Shown: positions 1 to 6,997, numbered from the stretch's first letter. The stretch: DNA of 11,260 nt from Clostridium sp. (GCA_012841175.1 DUVG01000076.1:1-11260); one strand, 5' to 3'. Translations and numbers: made by a program. The notes: a model not told the origin generated them from the sequence alone.

Positions 1-533
1 AAACGCCAAAAGATAAAAGAGGAAAGGGACTTAACATAGGTGTAAGTACATCATCTTTTGTTCCTAAGCCCTTTACGCCTTTTCAATGGGAAGCACAGGA
101 CAGTATTGAGATGTTAAAGGAAAAACAACAGCATTTAAAAGAAAAAATAAAAAGTAAATATATAAAATATAGCTGGCATGACCCGGATTTAAGCTTTTTA
201 GAGGCTGTTTTGGCAAGAGGGGATAGAAGGCTTGGAAAAGTACTTTATACTGCATTTAAAAAGGGGTGTAAATTTGACAGCTGGGGGGAACATTTTAAAT
301 TCGACAGCTGGATGGAGGCTTTTGAGCAATGTGGCATAGATCCTCATTTCTATGCAAATAGAAAAAGGGATTTTGACGAAATTTTCCCTTGGGATCATAT
401 AGATGTGGGTGTGACAAAAGAGTTTTTAAAAAGGGAAAATGAAAAGGCTTACTCAGAAGAAACTATCCCTAACTGCAGAGTTAAATGTACAGGATGTGGA
501 GCTGCAGTTTTTAATGGAGGTATCTGTAAATGA
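1..533 (+). CDS. B12-binding/radical SAM protein (TIGR03960-like), C-terminal part
   Basis: The reading frame is open from the first base (codons start at position 3), so only the C-terminal ~176 residues are present; the B12-binding and CxxxCxxC radical SAM core would lie upstream of the window. The visible part begins with the segment STSSFVPKPFTPFQW, which I recognise as typical of the C-terminal half of the TIGR03960 radical SAM family. It ends in a cysteine cluster (CRVKCTGCG and a final C near the C-terminus) that could bind metal. The exact reaction of this family is not known to me. The stop TGA overlaps the ATG of the next gene (ATGA at 530-533), so the two are translationally coupled. 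That next gene is the family's usual partner, which strengthens the call. An internal ATG at 111 is not the true start, because conserved sequence continues upstream of it. Confidence 0.85.
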   Translation, partial: TPKDKRGKGLNIGVSTSSFVPKPFTPFQWEAQDSIEMLKEKQQHLKEKIKSKYIKYSWHDPDLSFLEAVLARGDRRLGKVLYTAFKKGCKFDSWGEHFKFDSWMEAFEQCGIDPHFYANRKRDFDEIFPWDHIDVGVTKEFLKRENEKAYSEETIPNCRVKCTGCGAAVFNGGICK

Positions 534-1252
534 GTAGCATTAGAACAAAATTTATACGTGGTGAGGAAGTAAAATTTATTTCTCATTTAGATTTAATGAA
601 AGTGTTTGAAAGAGCTTTAAGAAGGTCTGGAATTCCTATACTTTATTCGAAGGGATTTAATCCACATCCCCAGTTGGTTTTTGGATTGCCCTTATCAGTA
701 GGAGTGACAAGTGAATCAGAGTATTTAGATTTAGAACTTGAAGAACCTATAAATGTTCATGAGTTTATGGACAAGTTGAATAACTGTCTTCCTAAAGGAA
801 TAAGGCTTATAGATGCAAAAGAAAAAAAGACAAAAGAAAACATTATGGCGTCTGTTGTTGCTGCATCATATGAAATTTTAGTTACTTTAGCTAAATTCAA
901 CCTAAATGAAGCAAAAGATTTGATGGACAGATTTATGAAGCTAGAAGAGATAGTTGTAAAAAAACAGACTAAAAGAAAAATTAAAGATGTTGATATAAGA
1001 CCAATGATTTACAGTGTAGACATTAAAACAATAGATACTAAAGCATTTATTTGCAAAACAAATAAACAAAGTGAAAACAATATTTTTTGTTTTTCAGCAC
1101 TCTTGAGTGCAGGAAGTTCTGCAAATTTAAAACCAGTGCTTTTAATAGAAGCATTAAATAATATTTTTGATACTGATTTTGATATTATAAAGATACATCG
1201 AACAGGCCTTTTTATTGGTAGTAGAGACAAGCTTTTAAATCCGTTAGATTGA
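530..1252 (+). CDS. TIGR03936/DUF2344 radical-SAM-linked protein
   Basis: A 240-residue protein whose N-terminal ~70 residues carry the family pattern: a basic start (IRTKFIRGEEVKFISHLDL), an FERALRRSGIP-like helix, and SKGFNPHPQLVFGLPLSVGV. This is the TIGR03936 (DUF2344) family, found beside or fused to TIGR03960 radical SAM proteins. The start ATG overlaps the upstream stop codon, implying coupled translation and probably matched amounts of the two proteins. The C-terminal half is lysine-rich and less conserved. There is no signal peptide or membrane segment, so it is presumably cytoplasmic. Its molecular role is not established. Because the pair sits just upstream of rng and ribosomal genes, a role in tRNA or rRNA modification is an attractive inference, but nothing in this sequence proves it. 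Confidence 0.88.
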   Translation: MSSIRTKFIRGEEVKFISHLDLMKVFERALRRSGIPILYSKGFNPHPQLVFGLPLSVGVTSESEYLDLELEEPINVHEFMDKLNNCLPKGIRLIDAKEKKTKENIMASVVAASYEILVTLAKFNLNEAKDLMDRFMKLEEIVVKKQTKRKIKDVDIRPMIYSVDIKTIDTKAFICKTNKQSENNIFCFSALLSAGSSANLKPVLLIEALNNIFDTDFDIIKIHRTGLFIGSRDKLLNPLD

Positions 1253-1279
1253 ATAATTGCAATATGAGGTGGTCAAAAA

Positions 1280-2776
1280 ATGGTTAGTGAAATTATAGTT
1301 GATGTAGGGTTAAATGAGAGAAGAGTAGCTCTTTTAGAGGATAAGGAATTAGTAGAAATCTTTATTGAAAGAAATGACTCGGAAAGACTGGTAGGAAATA
1401 TCTACAGAGGTAAAGTAAGTAGTGTTTTACCAGGAATGCAGGCTGCCTTTATAGATATTGGCTATGAGAAAAATGCTTTTTTATATGTTAGAGATGCAGT
1501 TCCACAAAAAGAATTTAGTGAAGATGAAGAAGATGTTTATAGCGATGTGAGGAGTTATAATATTGAAGAGATATTAAGACCAGGACAAGAAATAACTGTA
1601 CAGGTTAAAAAAGAGCCTATTAGTACAAAAGGTCCTAGGGTTACAACTCATATAACTCTTCCAGGAAGGCAATTGGTGCTGCTTCCTAATGCAGACTATG
1701 TAGGTATTTCTAGAAGGATAGAAGATGAAGATGAAAGAGCTAAACTCAAAAAAATAGCTGAAAAAATTAAGCCTGAGAATATGGGGCTTATTGTACGGAC
1801 AGTTTCAGAAGGAAAGAGAGAAGAAGACTTTAAAAATGATATAAACTTTTTAGTTAAGTTGTGGAAAAAAATAAAGCAAAAAGAACAGTCAGGACCTGTC
1901 CCACGATGTATTCATAAAGATGTAAATGTAATTTATAGAACTATAAGAGATATTTTTACCTGGAATATAGATAGATTTGTTATTAATGATAGAAAGGAAT
2001 ACAATAAAGTACTTGAATGGGTTGAGATGATTTCACCAGCCCTAAAGTTAAGAGTTGAGTATTTTAATAAAAATATAGATTTATTTGAAAGCTATCAAAT
2101 TGATACAATGCTTGCAAAAGCATTAGCAAAGAAAATATGGCTTAAATGTGGTGGATATTTGATTATTGAAAGAACAGAAGCACTGACAGTTATTGATGTA
2201 AATACAGGAAAGTATGTTGGGGTTAACAATCTTGAAGATACTGTTTTGAGAACTAATAAAGAAGCTGCAAAAGAAATTGCAAAACAGATTAGGTTAAGAG
2301 ATATTGGGGGCATAATTGTCATTGATTTTATTGATATGAATGAAGCTGAACACAAAGTAGAAATAATGAAGATTTTAGAAGAAGCATTAAAAAAGGACAG
2401 AACCAAAACCACTGTTGTTGATATGACAAAATTAGGACTTATAGAAATGACAAGAAAGAATGTAAGAGAGGGATTTGAATCAGTTGTGATGCAGCAGTGT
2501 CCTTATTGTGAAGGAAGAGGAAAGATATTGTCATCAGAATCTGTTGCAAGAAATGTTGAAAAGGAAATAAGAAAGTATTTCACACAAACAATTGCATCTG
2601 CTATTGAGGTAGAAGTTCATCCTTCTGTGGCAGAAATATTGTTAGGCAAAAATGATGGAAATCTTTCTAGAATTGAAAATGCCTTTAATAAAAGAATTGT
2701 AATAAAAGCTTCAGAAGATGTGAAGCATGAAGATATGTTTATAAAAGAAATTGATCCAGATAACTTATTGACATAG
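1280..2776 (+). CDS. rng: Ribonuclease G (RNase E/G family)
   Basis: A 498-residue endoribonuclease of the RNase E/G family, cytoplasmic, acting in rRNA maturation and mRNA turnover. In order: an S1 RNA-binding domain (about residues 38-125, starting GNIYRGKVSSVLPGMQAAF), a 5'-sensor/RNase H-like region, and a DNase I-like catalytic region with the two metal-binding aspartates visible as VIDVNTGK (Asp306) and IIVIDF (Asp349). These correspond to D303 and D346 of E. coli RNase E. A Zn-link motif CPYC (407-410) followed by EGRGK indicates the usual zinc-bridged dimer. The length matches RNase G, without the long scaffold tail of E. coli RNase E. The RBS GAGGTGG (1266-1272) precedes the ATG by 7 nt. 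It lies 27 nt after the DUF2344 gene, so it is probably in the same operon. Its stop codon abuts the promoter of the next transcript. Confidence 0.95.
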   Translation: MVSEIIVDVGLNERRVALLEDKELVEIFIERNDSERLVGNIYRGKVSSVLPGMQAAFIDIGYEKNAFLYVRDAVPQKEFSEDEEDVYSDVRSYNIEEILRPGQEITVQVKKEPISTKGPRVTTHITLPGRQLVLLPNADYVGISRRIEDEDERAKLKKIAEKIKPENMGLIVRTVSEGKREEDFKNDINFLVKLWKKIKQKEQSGPVPRCIHKDVNVIYRTIRDIFTWNIDRFVINDRKEYNKVLEWVEMISPALKLRVEYFNKNIDLFESYQIDTMLAKALAKKIWLKCGGYLIIERTEALTVIDVNTGKYVGVNNLEDTVLRTNKEAAKEIAKQIRLRDIGGIIVIDFIDMNEAEHKVEIMKILEEALKKDRTKTTVVDMTKLGLIEMTRKNVREGFESVVMQQCPYCEGRGKILSSESVARNVEKEIRKYFTQTIASAIEVEVHPSVAEILLGKNDGNLSRIENAFNKRIVIKASEDVKHEDMFIKEIDPDNLLT

Positions 2777-2796
2777 CCGGATTGTTATGTTAAAAT
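2768..2796 (+). promoter_or_regulatory. Predicted sigma-A promoter for the rplU operon
   Basis: Perfect -35 TTGACA (2768-2773), 17-nt spacer, and -10 TAAAAT (2791-2796) preceded by the extended -10 TGT (2788-2790). The -35 box is formed by the last codons of rng and directly precedes its TAG stop (2774-2776). Predicted transcription start is near 2803, exactly where the L21 leader structure begins. This is the best promoter match in the window. Confidence 0.75.
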
Positions 2797-2802
2797 GCTA
2801 TG

Positions 2803-2890
2803 GTGGCCGCACGATACAGGTTTTAAAAAAAGCAAATGATAAATGTATTTATTATTGCTACCTTTTATCGGCGAGACTGGATAGGGAGGT
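2803..2890 (+). ncRNA. Ribosomal protein L21 leader (cis-regulatory RNA)
   Basis: The 5' untranslated region of rplU matches my memory of the Firmicute L21 leader family: position upstream of rplU, and a conserved GGCGAGACTGGA block (2870-2881) just before the ribosome binding site. A fold is visible by eye. CGATACAGG (2812-2820) pairs with CCTTTTATCG (2861-2870) with one mismatch and one wobble, enclosing a second hairpin with arms beginning AGCAA (2831) and ending TTGCT (2859). Such leaders are thought to let L21 control its own operon; binding by L21 is inferred from the family, not shown here. The GGGAGGTG Shine-Dalgarno sequence (2883-2890) sits right after the structure, so control of translation initiation is the plausible mechanism. 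Confidence 0.75.
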
Positions 2891-2896
2891 GTTTTT

Positions 2897-3208
2897 ATGT
2901 ATGCTATAATAGAAAATGGTGGAAAACAGTATAAAGTTCAAGAAGGAGATGTACTTTTTTTAGATAGGATATCTGGAGAAGAAGGAACATCCGTGACTTT
3001 TGACAAAGTGCTTGCAGTTTTAGATGGAGATAAAGCAAATTTTGGAGATCCATTTGTAAAAAATGCAACAGTTACAGGTCAAATACTAGGACATGGCAAA
3101 GACAAAAAAATAATTGTTTTTAAATTTAAAGCTAAAAAAGGCTATAAAAGAAAACAAGGCCATAGACAACCACATACAAAAGTAAAAATTGAAAAAATTA
3201 ATGCATAG
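2897..3208 (+). CDS. rplU: 50S ribosomal protein L21
   Basis: A 103-residue protein of standard L21 length. It begins MYAIIENGGKQYKVQEGD, the family's highly conserved N-terminus, and ends with the basic KKGYKRKQGHRQPHTKVKI segment that binds 23S rRNA. L21 is an early-assembling 50S protein. The start is fixed by the strong GGGAGGTG Shine-Dalgarno sequence 6 nt upstream. It is first gene of a rplU-prp-rpmA transcription unit that begins with the L21 leader and ends at the terminator after rpmA. Only 9 nt separate it from prp. Confidence 0.98.
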   Translation: MYAIIENGGKQYKVQEGDVLFLDRISGEEGTSVTFDKVLAVLDGDKANFGDPFVKNATVTGQILGHGKDKKIIVFKFKAKKGYKRKQGHRQPHTKVKIEKINA

Positions 3209-3217
3209 GTTTGAAAA

Positions 3218-3547
3218 ATGATTAAAATCAATGTAGTCAGAGATAAAAACAACAATATCCAAAAGTTCACAGTAAAAGGTCATGCAGACTTTTCAGAACC
3301 AGGAAGTGATATTGTCTGTGCAGCAATATCTACATTAGCATATACTGCAGTGGGTGCCATGAAGAATATGGTTAGAATAGATGACTATATAGAAAAAGAT
3401 GGTTACATGGAGTGTACAGTACCACAAAATATTTCTGACGAAAAGAGAAAAGTTGCTAATATTATTTTAGAAACTATAGTGTTAGGATTTAAACAAATTG
3501 AGTTTTCATATAGGAAATATGTATCGGTATTAGATAAGGAGGTGTGA
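3218..3547 (+). CDS. prp: Ribosomal-processing cysteine protease Prp
   Basis: A 109-residue cysteine protease of the Prp family (old name YsxB, DUF464). The catalytic pair is visible as His22 in GHADF and Cys34 in DIVCAAIS, the same numbering as in the characterised Staphylococcus aureus enzyme. Prp removes the N-terminal extension of ribosomal protein L27 so that L27 can work at the peptidyl transferase centre. The substrate is the very next gene, rpmA, which carries the expected extension. The gene is 9 nt after rplU, and its last codons (AAG GAG GTG TGA) also form the Shine-Dalgarno sequence of rpmA, so protease and substrate are tightly coupled in translation. Confidence 0.95.
   Translation: MIKINVVRDKNNNIQKFTVKGHADFSEPGSDIVCAAISTLAYTAVGAMKNMVRIDDYIEKDGYMECTVPQNISDEKRKVANIILETIVLGFKQIEFSYRKYVSVLDKEV
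3536..3544 (+). promoter_or_regulatory. RBS of rpmA embedded in the 3' end of prp
   Basis: AAGGAGGTG encodes the final Lys-Glu-Val of Prp and gives 6-nt spacing to the ATG at 3551. The alternative in-frame ATGs at 3557 and 3560 would have spacings of 12 and 15 nt, so 3551 is preferred. Confidence 0.8.
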
Positions 3548-3550
3548 CCG

Positions 3551-3835
3551 ATGATTATGATGAAAGTGAATTTGCAATTATTTGCCCAGAAAAAAGGGGT
3601 AGGTAGTTCAAAGAACGGACGTGATAGTGAGTCAAAAAGACTGGGTGTAAAAAGAGGGGATGGACAGTTAGTTAAAGCTGGTAATATATTAGTAAGACAG
3701 CGAGGAACAAAAATTCATCCAGGTGATAATGTTGGCAGAGGTAGTGATGATACACTTTTTGCACTTTCTGATGGAAGAGTTAAGTTCTCTAGATTGGGTA
3801 AAAACAGAAAACAAGTAAGTATTATTCCTGCATAA
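3551..3835 (+). CDS. rpmA: 50S ribosomal protein L27 with Prp-cleavable N-terminal extension
   Basis: A 94-residue L27, recognisable from KNGRDSESKRLGVKRGDGQ and VRQRGTKIHPGDNVGRG. Unlike E. coli L27, it starts with an extension MIMMKVNLQLF ahead of AQKKG. This matches the Firmicute extension (MLKLNLQFF in S. aureus) that Prp cleaves before the Ala; by analogy the cut here is between Phe11 and Ala12. The mature N-terminus reaches the peptidyl transferase centre, so removal is needed for function. The chosen start gives two residues more than the M-[MLK]-x-NLQ form; RBS spacing favours it, but M3 or M4 cannot be excluded. It is followed within 15 nt by a terminator. Confidence 0.97.
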   Translation: MIMMKVNLQLFAQKKGVGSSKNGRDSESKRLGVKRGDGQLVKAGNILVRQRGTKIHPGDNVGRGSDDTLFALSDGRVKFSRLGKNRKQVSIIPA

Positions 3836-3847
3836 ATAGAAATTTAA

Positions 3848-3879
3848 AAATCTCGGTGTCAACCGAGATTTAATTTTTA
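3848..3879 (+). terminator. Rho-independent terminator after rpmA
   Basis: A 10-bp perfect stem AAATCTCGGT (3848-3857) / ACCGAGATTT (3862-3871) with a GTCA loop, followed by AATTTTTAT. It ends the rplU-prp-rpmA transcript and separates it from obg. Confidence 0.85.
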
Positions 3880-3899
3880 TATATGAGAAATACTATAAT
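3870..3899 (+). promoter_or_regulatory. Possible promoter for obg-yhbY
   Basis: A perfect -10 TATAAT (3894-3899) lies 46 nt before the obg start and just after the rpmA terminator, where a new promoter is expected. The -35 is poor (TTAATT at 3870-3875 with an 18-nt spacer, inside the terminator tail). Alternatively obg may be expressed by read-through. Confidence 0.4.
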
Positions 3900-3944
3900 A
3901 AGTTGATTAATAAAGTTTTATTGCTGATATGGAGTTGAGGGATA

Positions 3945-5219
3945 ATGTTTATAGATAGTGCAAAAATAAAAATTAAAGCTGGAAATGGCGGAAATGGCAC
4001 AGTGTCTTTTCGACGAGAAAAGTATGTACCTAAAGGTGGTCCAGATGGAGGAGATGGCGGTAAAGGTGGTAGCATAGTTTTTCTAGTGGACTCAGGACTT
4101 AGAACTTTGCAAGATTTTAGGTATAAAAGAAAATATAGGGCAGAAGATGGCCAAAATGGAGGAAAAGCCAACCGAACTGGGAAAGATGGTGAAGACCTTA
4201 TAGTAAAAGTGCCTCCGGGAACGTTAGTAAAAGAAGAAGAAACAGGCAGAATTATTGCGGATATGGTAGAACACGGTGAAAAAGTTATCATTGCAAAAGG
4301 TGGTAAAGGTGGAGCGGGTAATCAGCATTTTGCCACTCCTACAAGACAGGTTCCTAATTTCGCTAAACCGGGAGAAGAAGGAGAAGAGCTTTCTGTTATT
4401 TTAGAGTTAAAACTTTTGGCAGATGTAGGGCTTATTGGATTTCCTAATGTGGGAAAATCTACAATTCTATCTGTTGTTACTTCTGCTGTACCTAAAATCG
4501 CCAATTATCATTTTACAACAATAACCCCAAACTTAGGAGTCGTTGACTTAAAAGATAATAGTTTTGTTTTAGCAGATATTCCGGGAATAATAGAGGGTGC
4601 CCATGAAGGTGTTGGATTAGGGCATGAGTTTTTAAAACATATTGAAAGAACAAAGCTTTTAATTCATGTGGTTGATATATCTGGCTCAGAGGGAAGAGAT
4701 CCTTTAGAGGATTTTGAAATTATTAATGATGAACTTAAAAAATACAATAAAGAATTATCTGAAAGACCTCAGATAGTTGCTGCTAATAAAATAGATATTA
4801 TAGAAGATTTTGAAGAGAAGTTAAAAGAGTTTAAAGAAGTTATTGAGCCAAGAGGATGTAAGGTGTTTCCTATATCTGCTGCTACTTCAAAAGGGGTTAA
4901 GGAACTTATGGGATACGCTGCAAAAATGCTTAAAGAATTGCCTGAAACGGTAATAGTTAAACCGGAAGAACAATTTATATATGAGACTAAAACAGATGAA
5001 GAAGATTTTAAAGTATATAAAGATAATACCGTTTTTGTTGTTGAAGGAAAGTGGATAGAAAGGCTCATTGCTTCAACCAATTTTGGTGATTATGAATCTT
5101 TACAGTATTTCCAAAGGAGCATACGGAAAAAAGGAATAGTTGATGCATTAGAAGCAAAGGGAATTAATGAGGGAGATACTGTTAGGGTGCAAGATATAGA
5201 ATTTGAATACTATAAGTAA
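3945..5219 (+). CDS. obg: GTPase Obg, ribosome assembly
   Basis: A 424-residue GTPase with the full three-domain Obg layout. Residues 1-158 form the glycine-rich Obg fold (repeats such as GNGGNGTVSF and GGPDGGDGGKGG). The G domain has G1 GFPNVGKS (165-172), G3 DIPG (211-214), G4 NKID (281-284) and G5 SAA (311-313). The C-terminal ~80 residues are the OCT domain. Obg is an essential GTPase acting late in 50S assembly, and in Bacillus it is also linked to stress and sporulation control. The RBS region GGAGTTGAGGG (3931-3941) supports the ATG. The position after rplU-prp-rpmA and before yhbY is the classic Firmicute order. Confidence 0.97.
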   Translation: MFIDSAKIKIKAGNGGNGTVSFRREKYVPKGGPDGGDGGKGGSIVFLVDSGLRTLQDFRYKRKYRAEDGQNGGKANRTGKDGEDLIVKVPPGTLVKEEETGRIIADMVEHGEKVIIAKGGKGGAGNQHFATPTRQVPNFAKPGEEGEELSVILELKLLADVGLIGFPNVGKSTILSVVTSAVPKIANYHFTTITPNLGVVDLKDNSFVLADIPGIIEGAHEGVGLGHEFLKHIERTKLLIHVVDISGSEGRDPLEDFEIINDELKKYNKELSERPQIVAANKIDIIEDFEEKLKEFKEVIEPRGCKVFPISAATSKGVKELMGYAAKMLKELPETVIVKPEEQFIYETKTDEEDFKVYKDNTVFVVEGKWIERLIASTNFGDYESLQYFQRSIRKKGIVDALEAKGINEGDTVRVQDIEFEYYK

Positions 5220-5245
5220 TAAAGTAAAAAAAAGGAAGTGTTTTT

Positions 5246-5533
5246 ATGTTAACTGGCAAACAGAGAAGTTATTTAAAAAGTTTAGCTAATGGAATTGATT
5301 CTATATTCCAAGTGGGGAAAGGTAATATTAATGATAATATGATAAAACAGTTAAATGATGTATTAGAAGCCAGAGAATTAATCAAAATAACTGTTTTGAA
5401 AAATTCCCCAGGAGGGGTTTATGAAATTTGTGAAGAGGTTGCGCAAAAAACAAACTCAGAAATTGTACAAGTTATAGGAAACAAATTTGTTTTATATAAA
5501 GAGTCAAAAGAAAATAAAGTTATAGTTATTTAA
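5246..5533 (+). CDS. yhbY: CRM-domain ribosome assembly RNA-binding protein YhbY
   Basis: A 95-residue single CRM-domain protein. Recognisable features are the start LTGKQRSYLKSLAN, the GKGNIND loop in place of the usual GxxG-type RNA-binding loop, a helix ending VLEARELIKITVL, and the closing strands IVQVIGNKFVLYKES. YhbY proteins bind pre-50S particles. The gene follows obg by 26 nt with a clear RBS (AAAGGAAGTG, 5231-5240), so the two assembly factors are probably co-transcribed. It ends 19 nt from the convergent DUF4364 gene, and I see no convincing terminator between them. Confidence 0.93.
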   Translation: MLTGKQRSYLKSLANGIDSIFQVGKGNINDNMIKQLNDVLEARELIKITVLKNSPGGVYEICEEVAQKTNSEIVQVIGNKFVLYKESKENKVIVI

Positions 5534-5552
5534 CTAAATGGGTTTAAAGTAG

Positions 5553-6083
5553 CTAATCACGAGGTTTTATAAGGCTTTCTATTATTTCGCTATATATTGT
5601 CTGGGAGTGCTTTTGCCAATTTTTACAGATGTCTCTAGCATCGCTTTTTGTTCCCACTGATATTTTTAAATCTATAAGGCTAAAAGCATCTTCCCTAATT
5701 TGGCAGGTAACAGTAAATTCACTTTCACTTTCGAGAGTGAAATCAGCTTTAATAAGTGTTTCGTTACGTATATTTTTGCGCATGTTGCTTATATAATTAT
5801 TAATAATTAATATTATGCCTTTAGGTATATGATTTATAAAATAGTCTAAAGTTTGTTTGCCAGAAGGTGTGATGGAGTAATATGTTTTGTTATCTGTAAT
5901 TTTTGAGGATATATATTTAAGATCACACAATTCATCTAGAAATTGTTGAAATATAAAATAGTTCATAAATTTGTTTTCCATAACTATTTTAGTAAGTTGA
6001 AGATTGCTTATAGGCATATCTAATTTATCAATTATATAAAGAAGAATGAGTTTGTTTTCTGCAAGTTCCCTGTTGATAGTCAT
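5553..6083 (-). CDS. DUF4364 family protein, winged-helix N-terminus
   Basis: A 176-residue protein with the DUF4364 pattern typical of Clostridia. The N-terminal ~75 residues look like a winged helix of the PadR/MarR-like kind: ILLYIIDKLDMPISNLQLTKIV, then a helix FIFQQFLDELCDLKYI, then a YYSITPSGKQTLDYF wing. The C-terminal half (TLESESEFTVTCQIREDAFSLIDLKISV) is predicted beta-rich. A regulatory, DNA-binding role is an inference from the fold; the family has no function I can name. It is divergent from the QueG-like gene across a 205-nt gap, so it may control itself and that gene. An AAAGGAG ribosome binding site (complement of 6097-6103) lies 13 nt from the ATG, which is long, but no in-frame start closer to it exists. 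Confidence 0.85.
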   Translation of the reverse strand: MTINRELAENKLILLYIIDKLDMPISNLQLTKIVMENKFMNYFIFQQFLDELCDLKYISSKITDNKTYYSITPSGKQTLDYFINHIPKGIILIINNYISNMRKNIRNETLIKADFTLESESEFTVTCQIREDAFSLIDLKISVGTKSDARDICKNWQKHSQTIYSEIIESLIKPRD

Positions 6084-6158
6084 GTTTATAAATACGCTCC
6101 TTTCGATATAGCAAAATATGTATTTATAATAATATTTTTAGTCATTAAGTTAAATAAG

Positions 6159-6174
6159 TATAATGTGTATTATA
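6159..6174. repeat. Palindrome TATAAT-GTGT-ATTATA in the divergent promoter region
   Basis: A 6-bp perfect inverted repeat with a 4-nt spacer. The right arm read on the minus strand is TATAAT preceded by TG-T (an extended -10), about 86 nt before the DUF4364 start. It may be simply the minus-strand -10, or an operator overlapping it. No good -35 is seen on the minus strand. Confidence 0.4.
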
Positions 6175-6214
6175 ACATATTTCCTATTACTTTTTTATGA
6201 TTTTTCTGTGAAAA

Positions 6215-6243
6215 TGGAAATAGCAATTTAAATATGTTATTAT
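6215..6243 (+). promoter_or_regulatory. Predicted promoter for the QueG-like gene
   Basis: The -35-like TGGAAA (6215-6220), 17-nt spacer, and -10 TATTAT (6238-6243) with an extended TGT directly upstream (6235-6237). It lies about 45 nt before the TTG start. Confidence 0.45.
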
Positions 6244-6275
6244 GTTTTTAATCTAATTTATTTTGCATAATAAAA

Positions 6276-6283
6276 GAGGTGAT
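6276..6283 (+). promoter_or_regulatory. RBS that selects a TTG start codon
   Basis: GAGGTGAT lies 5 nt before TTG at 6289. There is no ATG at suitable spacing, which supports TTG initiation for the QueG-like gene. Confidence 0.75.
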
Positions 6284-6288
6284 ACTTA

Positions 6289-6972
6289 TTGGAGTTTCAC
6301 AAAGAGCTTAGTAATAAGCTAATAGAGTGGGGAGCAAGTTTTGTAGGATTTTCAAATGTAGAAAAAAGTCTTTCTGACAGTTTAAAAAAGTTAAAATACT
6401 CCATTACAGTTGGTGTAAGATTGTCGGATTTTATAATAGATGAGATAGAAGATAAGCCAACATACACATATTTTCATCATTATAGGACGGTAAATACACT
6501 AATTGATCAAATAACCCTTAAAGGTCAGCTTTTGATACAAGATAAGGGATATAAAGCTTTAGGGGTACCAGCATCACAGACAGTCAATGACATGGAAGAT
6601 GCATACTCGGGGATTTTTCCTCATAAAACAGCAGCGGTAATGGCGGGATTAGGATGGATTGGGAAAAGTGGACTTTTTATAAGCAATGAATATGGACCTA
6701 GAGTCAGGTTAGGAACTATTTTGACAGATATGAATATACCAATTAAAAATAGTGTATTAAAATCTGGCTGTGGAGAATGTAAAGAGTGTGTGGTAAACTG
6801 TCCAGCAATGGCTATTACTGGGGCTTCATGGGAAGTGGGATGTGAGAGAAGTTCAATTATTGATGCTAAAGCTTGCAGTGATTATATGAAGGAAAAATTT
6901 AAGCATATTGGAAGAGGTTCTGTATGTGGAATATGCATTAAAGTTTGTCCTAAAGGTTTAAATTTCATTTGA
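6289..6972 (+). CDS. Short QueG-like protein with two [4Fe-4S] cluster motifs
   Basis: A 227-residue protein resembling the core of epoxyqueuosine reductase (QueG). It has the AGLGWIGKSGLFIS segment (119-132) with LGTILTD behind it, then C161-x2-C164-x2-C167-x3-C171-P and C196 plus C213-x2-C216-x3-C220-P, enough cysteines for two [4Fe-4S] clusters. True QueG proteins are usually 310-380 residues, and most carry a DTGPvlER-like stretch containing the catalytic Asp just before AGLGW. Here that place reads YSGIFPHKTAAVM, and nothing follows the second cluster. I therefore call it a QueG-like iron-sulfur protein of unknown reaction, not queG; corrinoid binding is uncertain. It starts with TTG, supported by GAGGTGAT. 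It diverges from the DUF4364 gene, and its 3' end overlaps the promoter of the deacetylase gene. Confidence 0.82.
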   Translation: MEFHKELSNKLIEWGASFVGFSNVEKSLSDSLKKLKYSITVGVRLSDFIIDEIEDKPTYTYFHHYRTVNTLIDQITLKGQLLIQDKGYKALGVPASQTVNDMEDAYSGIFPHKTAAVMAGLGWIGKSGLFISNEYGPRVRLGTILTDMNIPIKNSVLKSGCGECKECVVNCPAMAITGASWEVGCERSSIIDAKACSDYMKEKFKHIGRGSVCGICIKVCPKGLNFI

Positions 6973-6997
6973 ATTATAATGGGTATATAGGTATAAT
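6969..6997 (+). promoter_or_regulatory. Predicted promoter for the deacetylase gene
   Basis: TTGAAT (6969-6974), 17-nt spacer, TATAAT (6992-6997). The -35 overlaps the TGA stop of the upstream gene. The predicted transcript starts about 70 nt before the ATG at 7074. Confidence 0.6.

Noticed and set aside
3893..4291. 132-residue open frame on the minus strand
   Set aside because: It is antisense to the glycine-rich start of obg; the Pro/Ser-rich translation is what a GGN-rich gene gives on the opposite strand, and there is no RBS.
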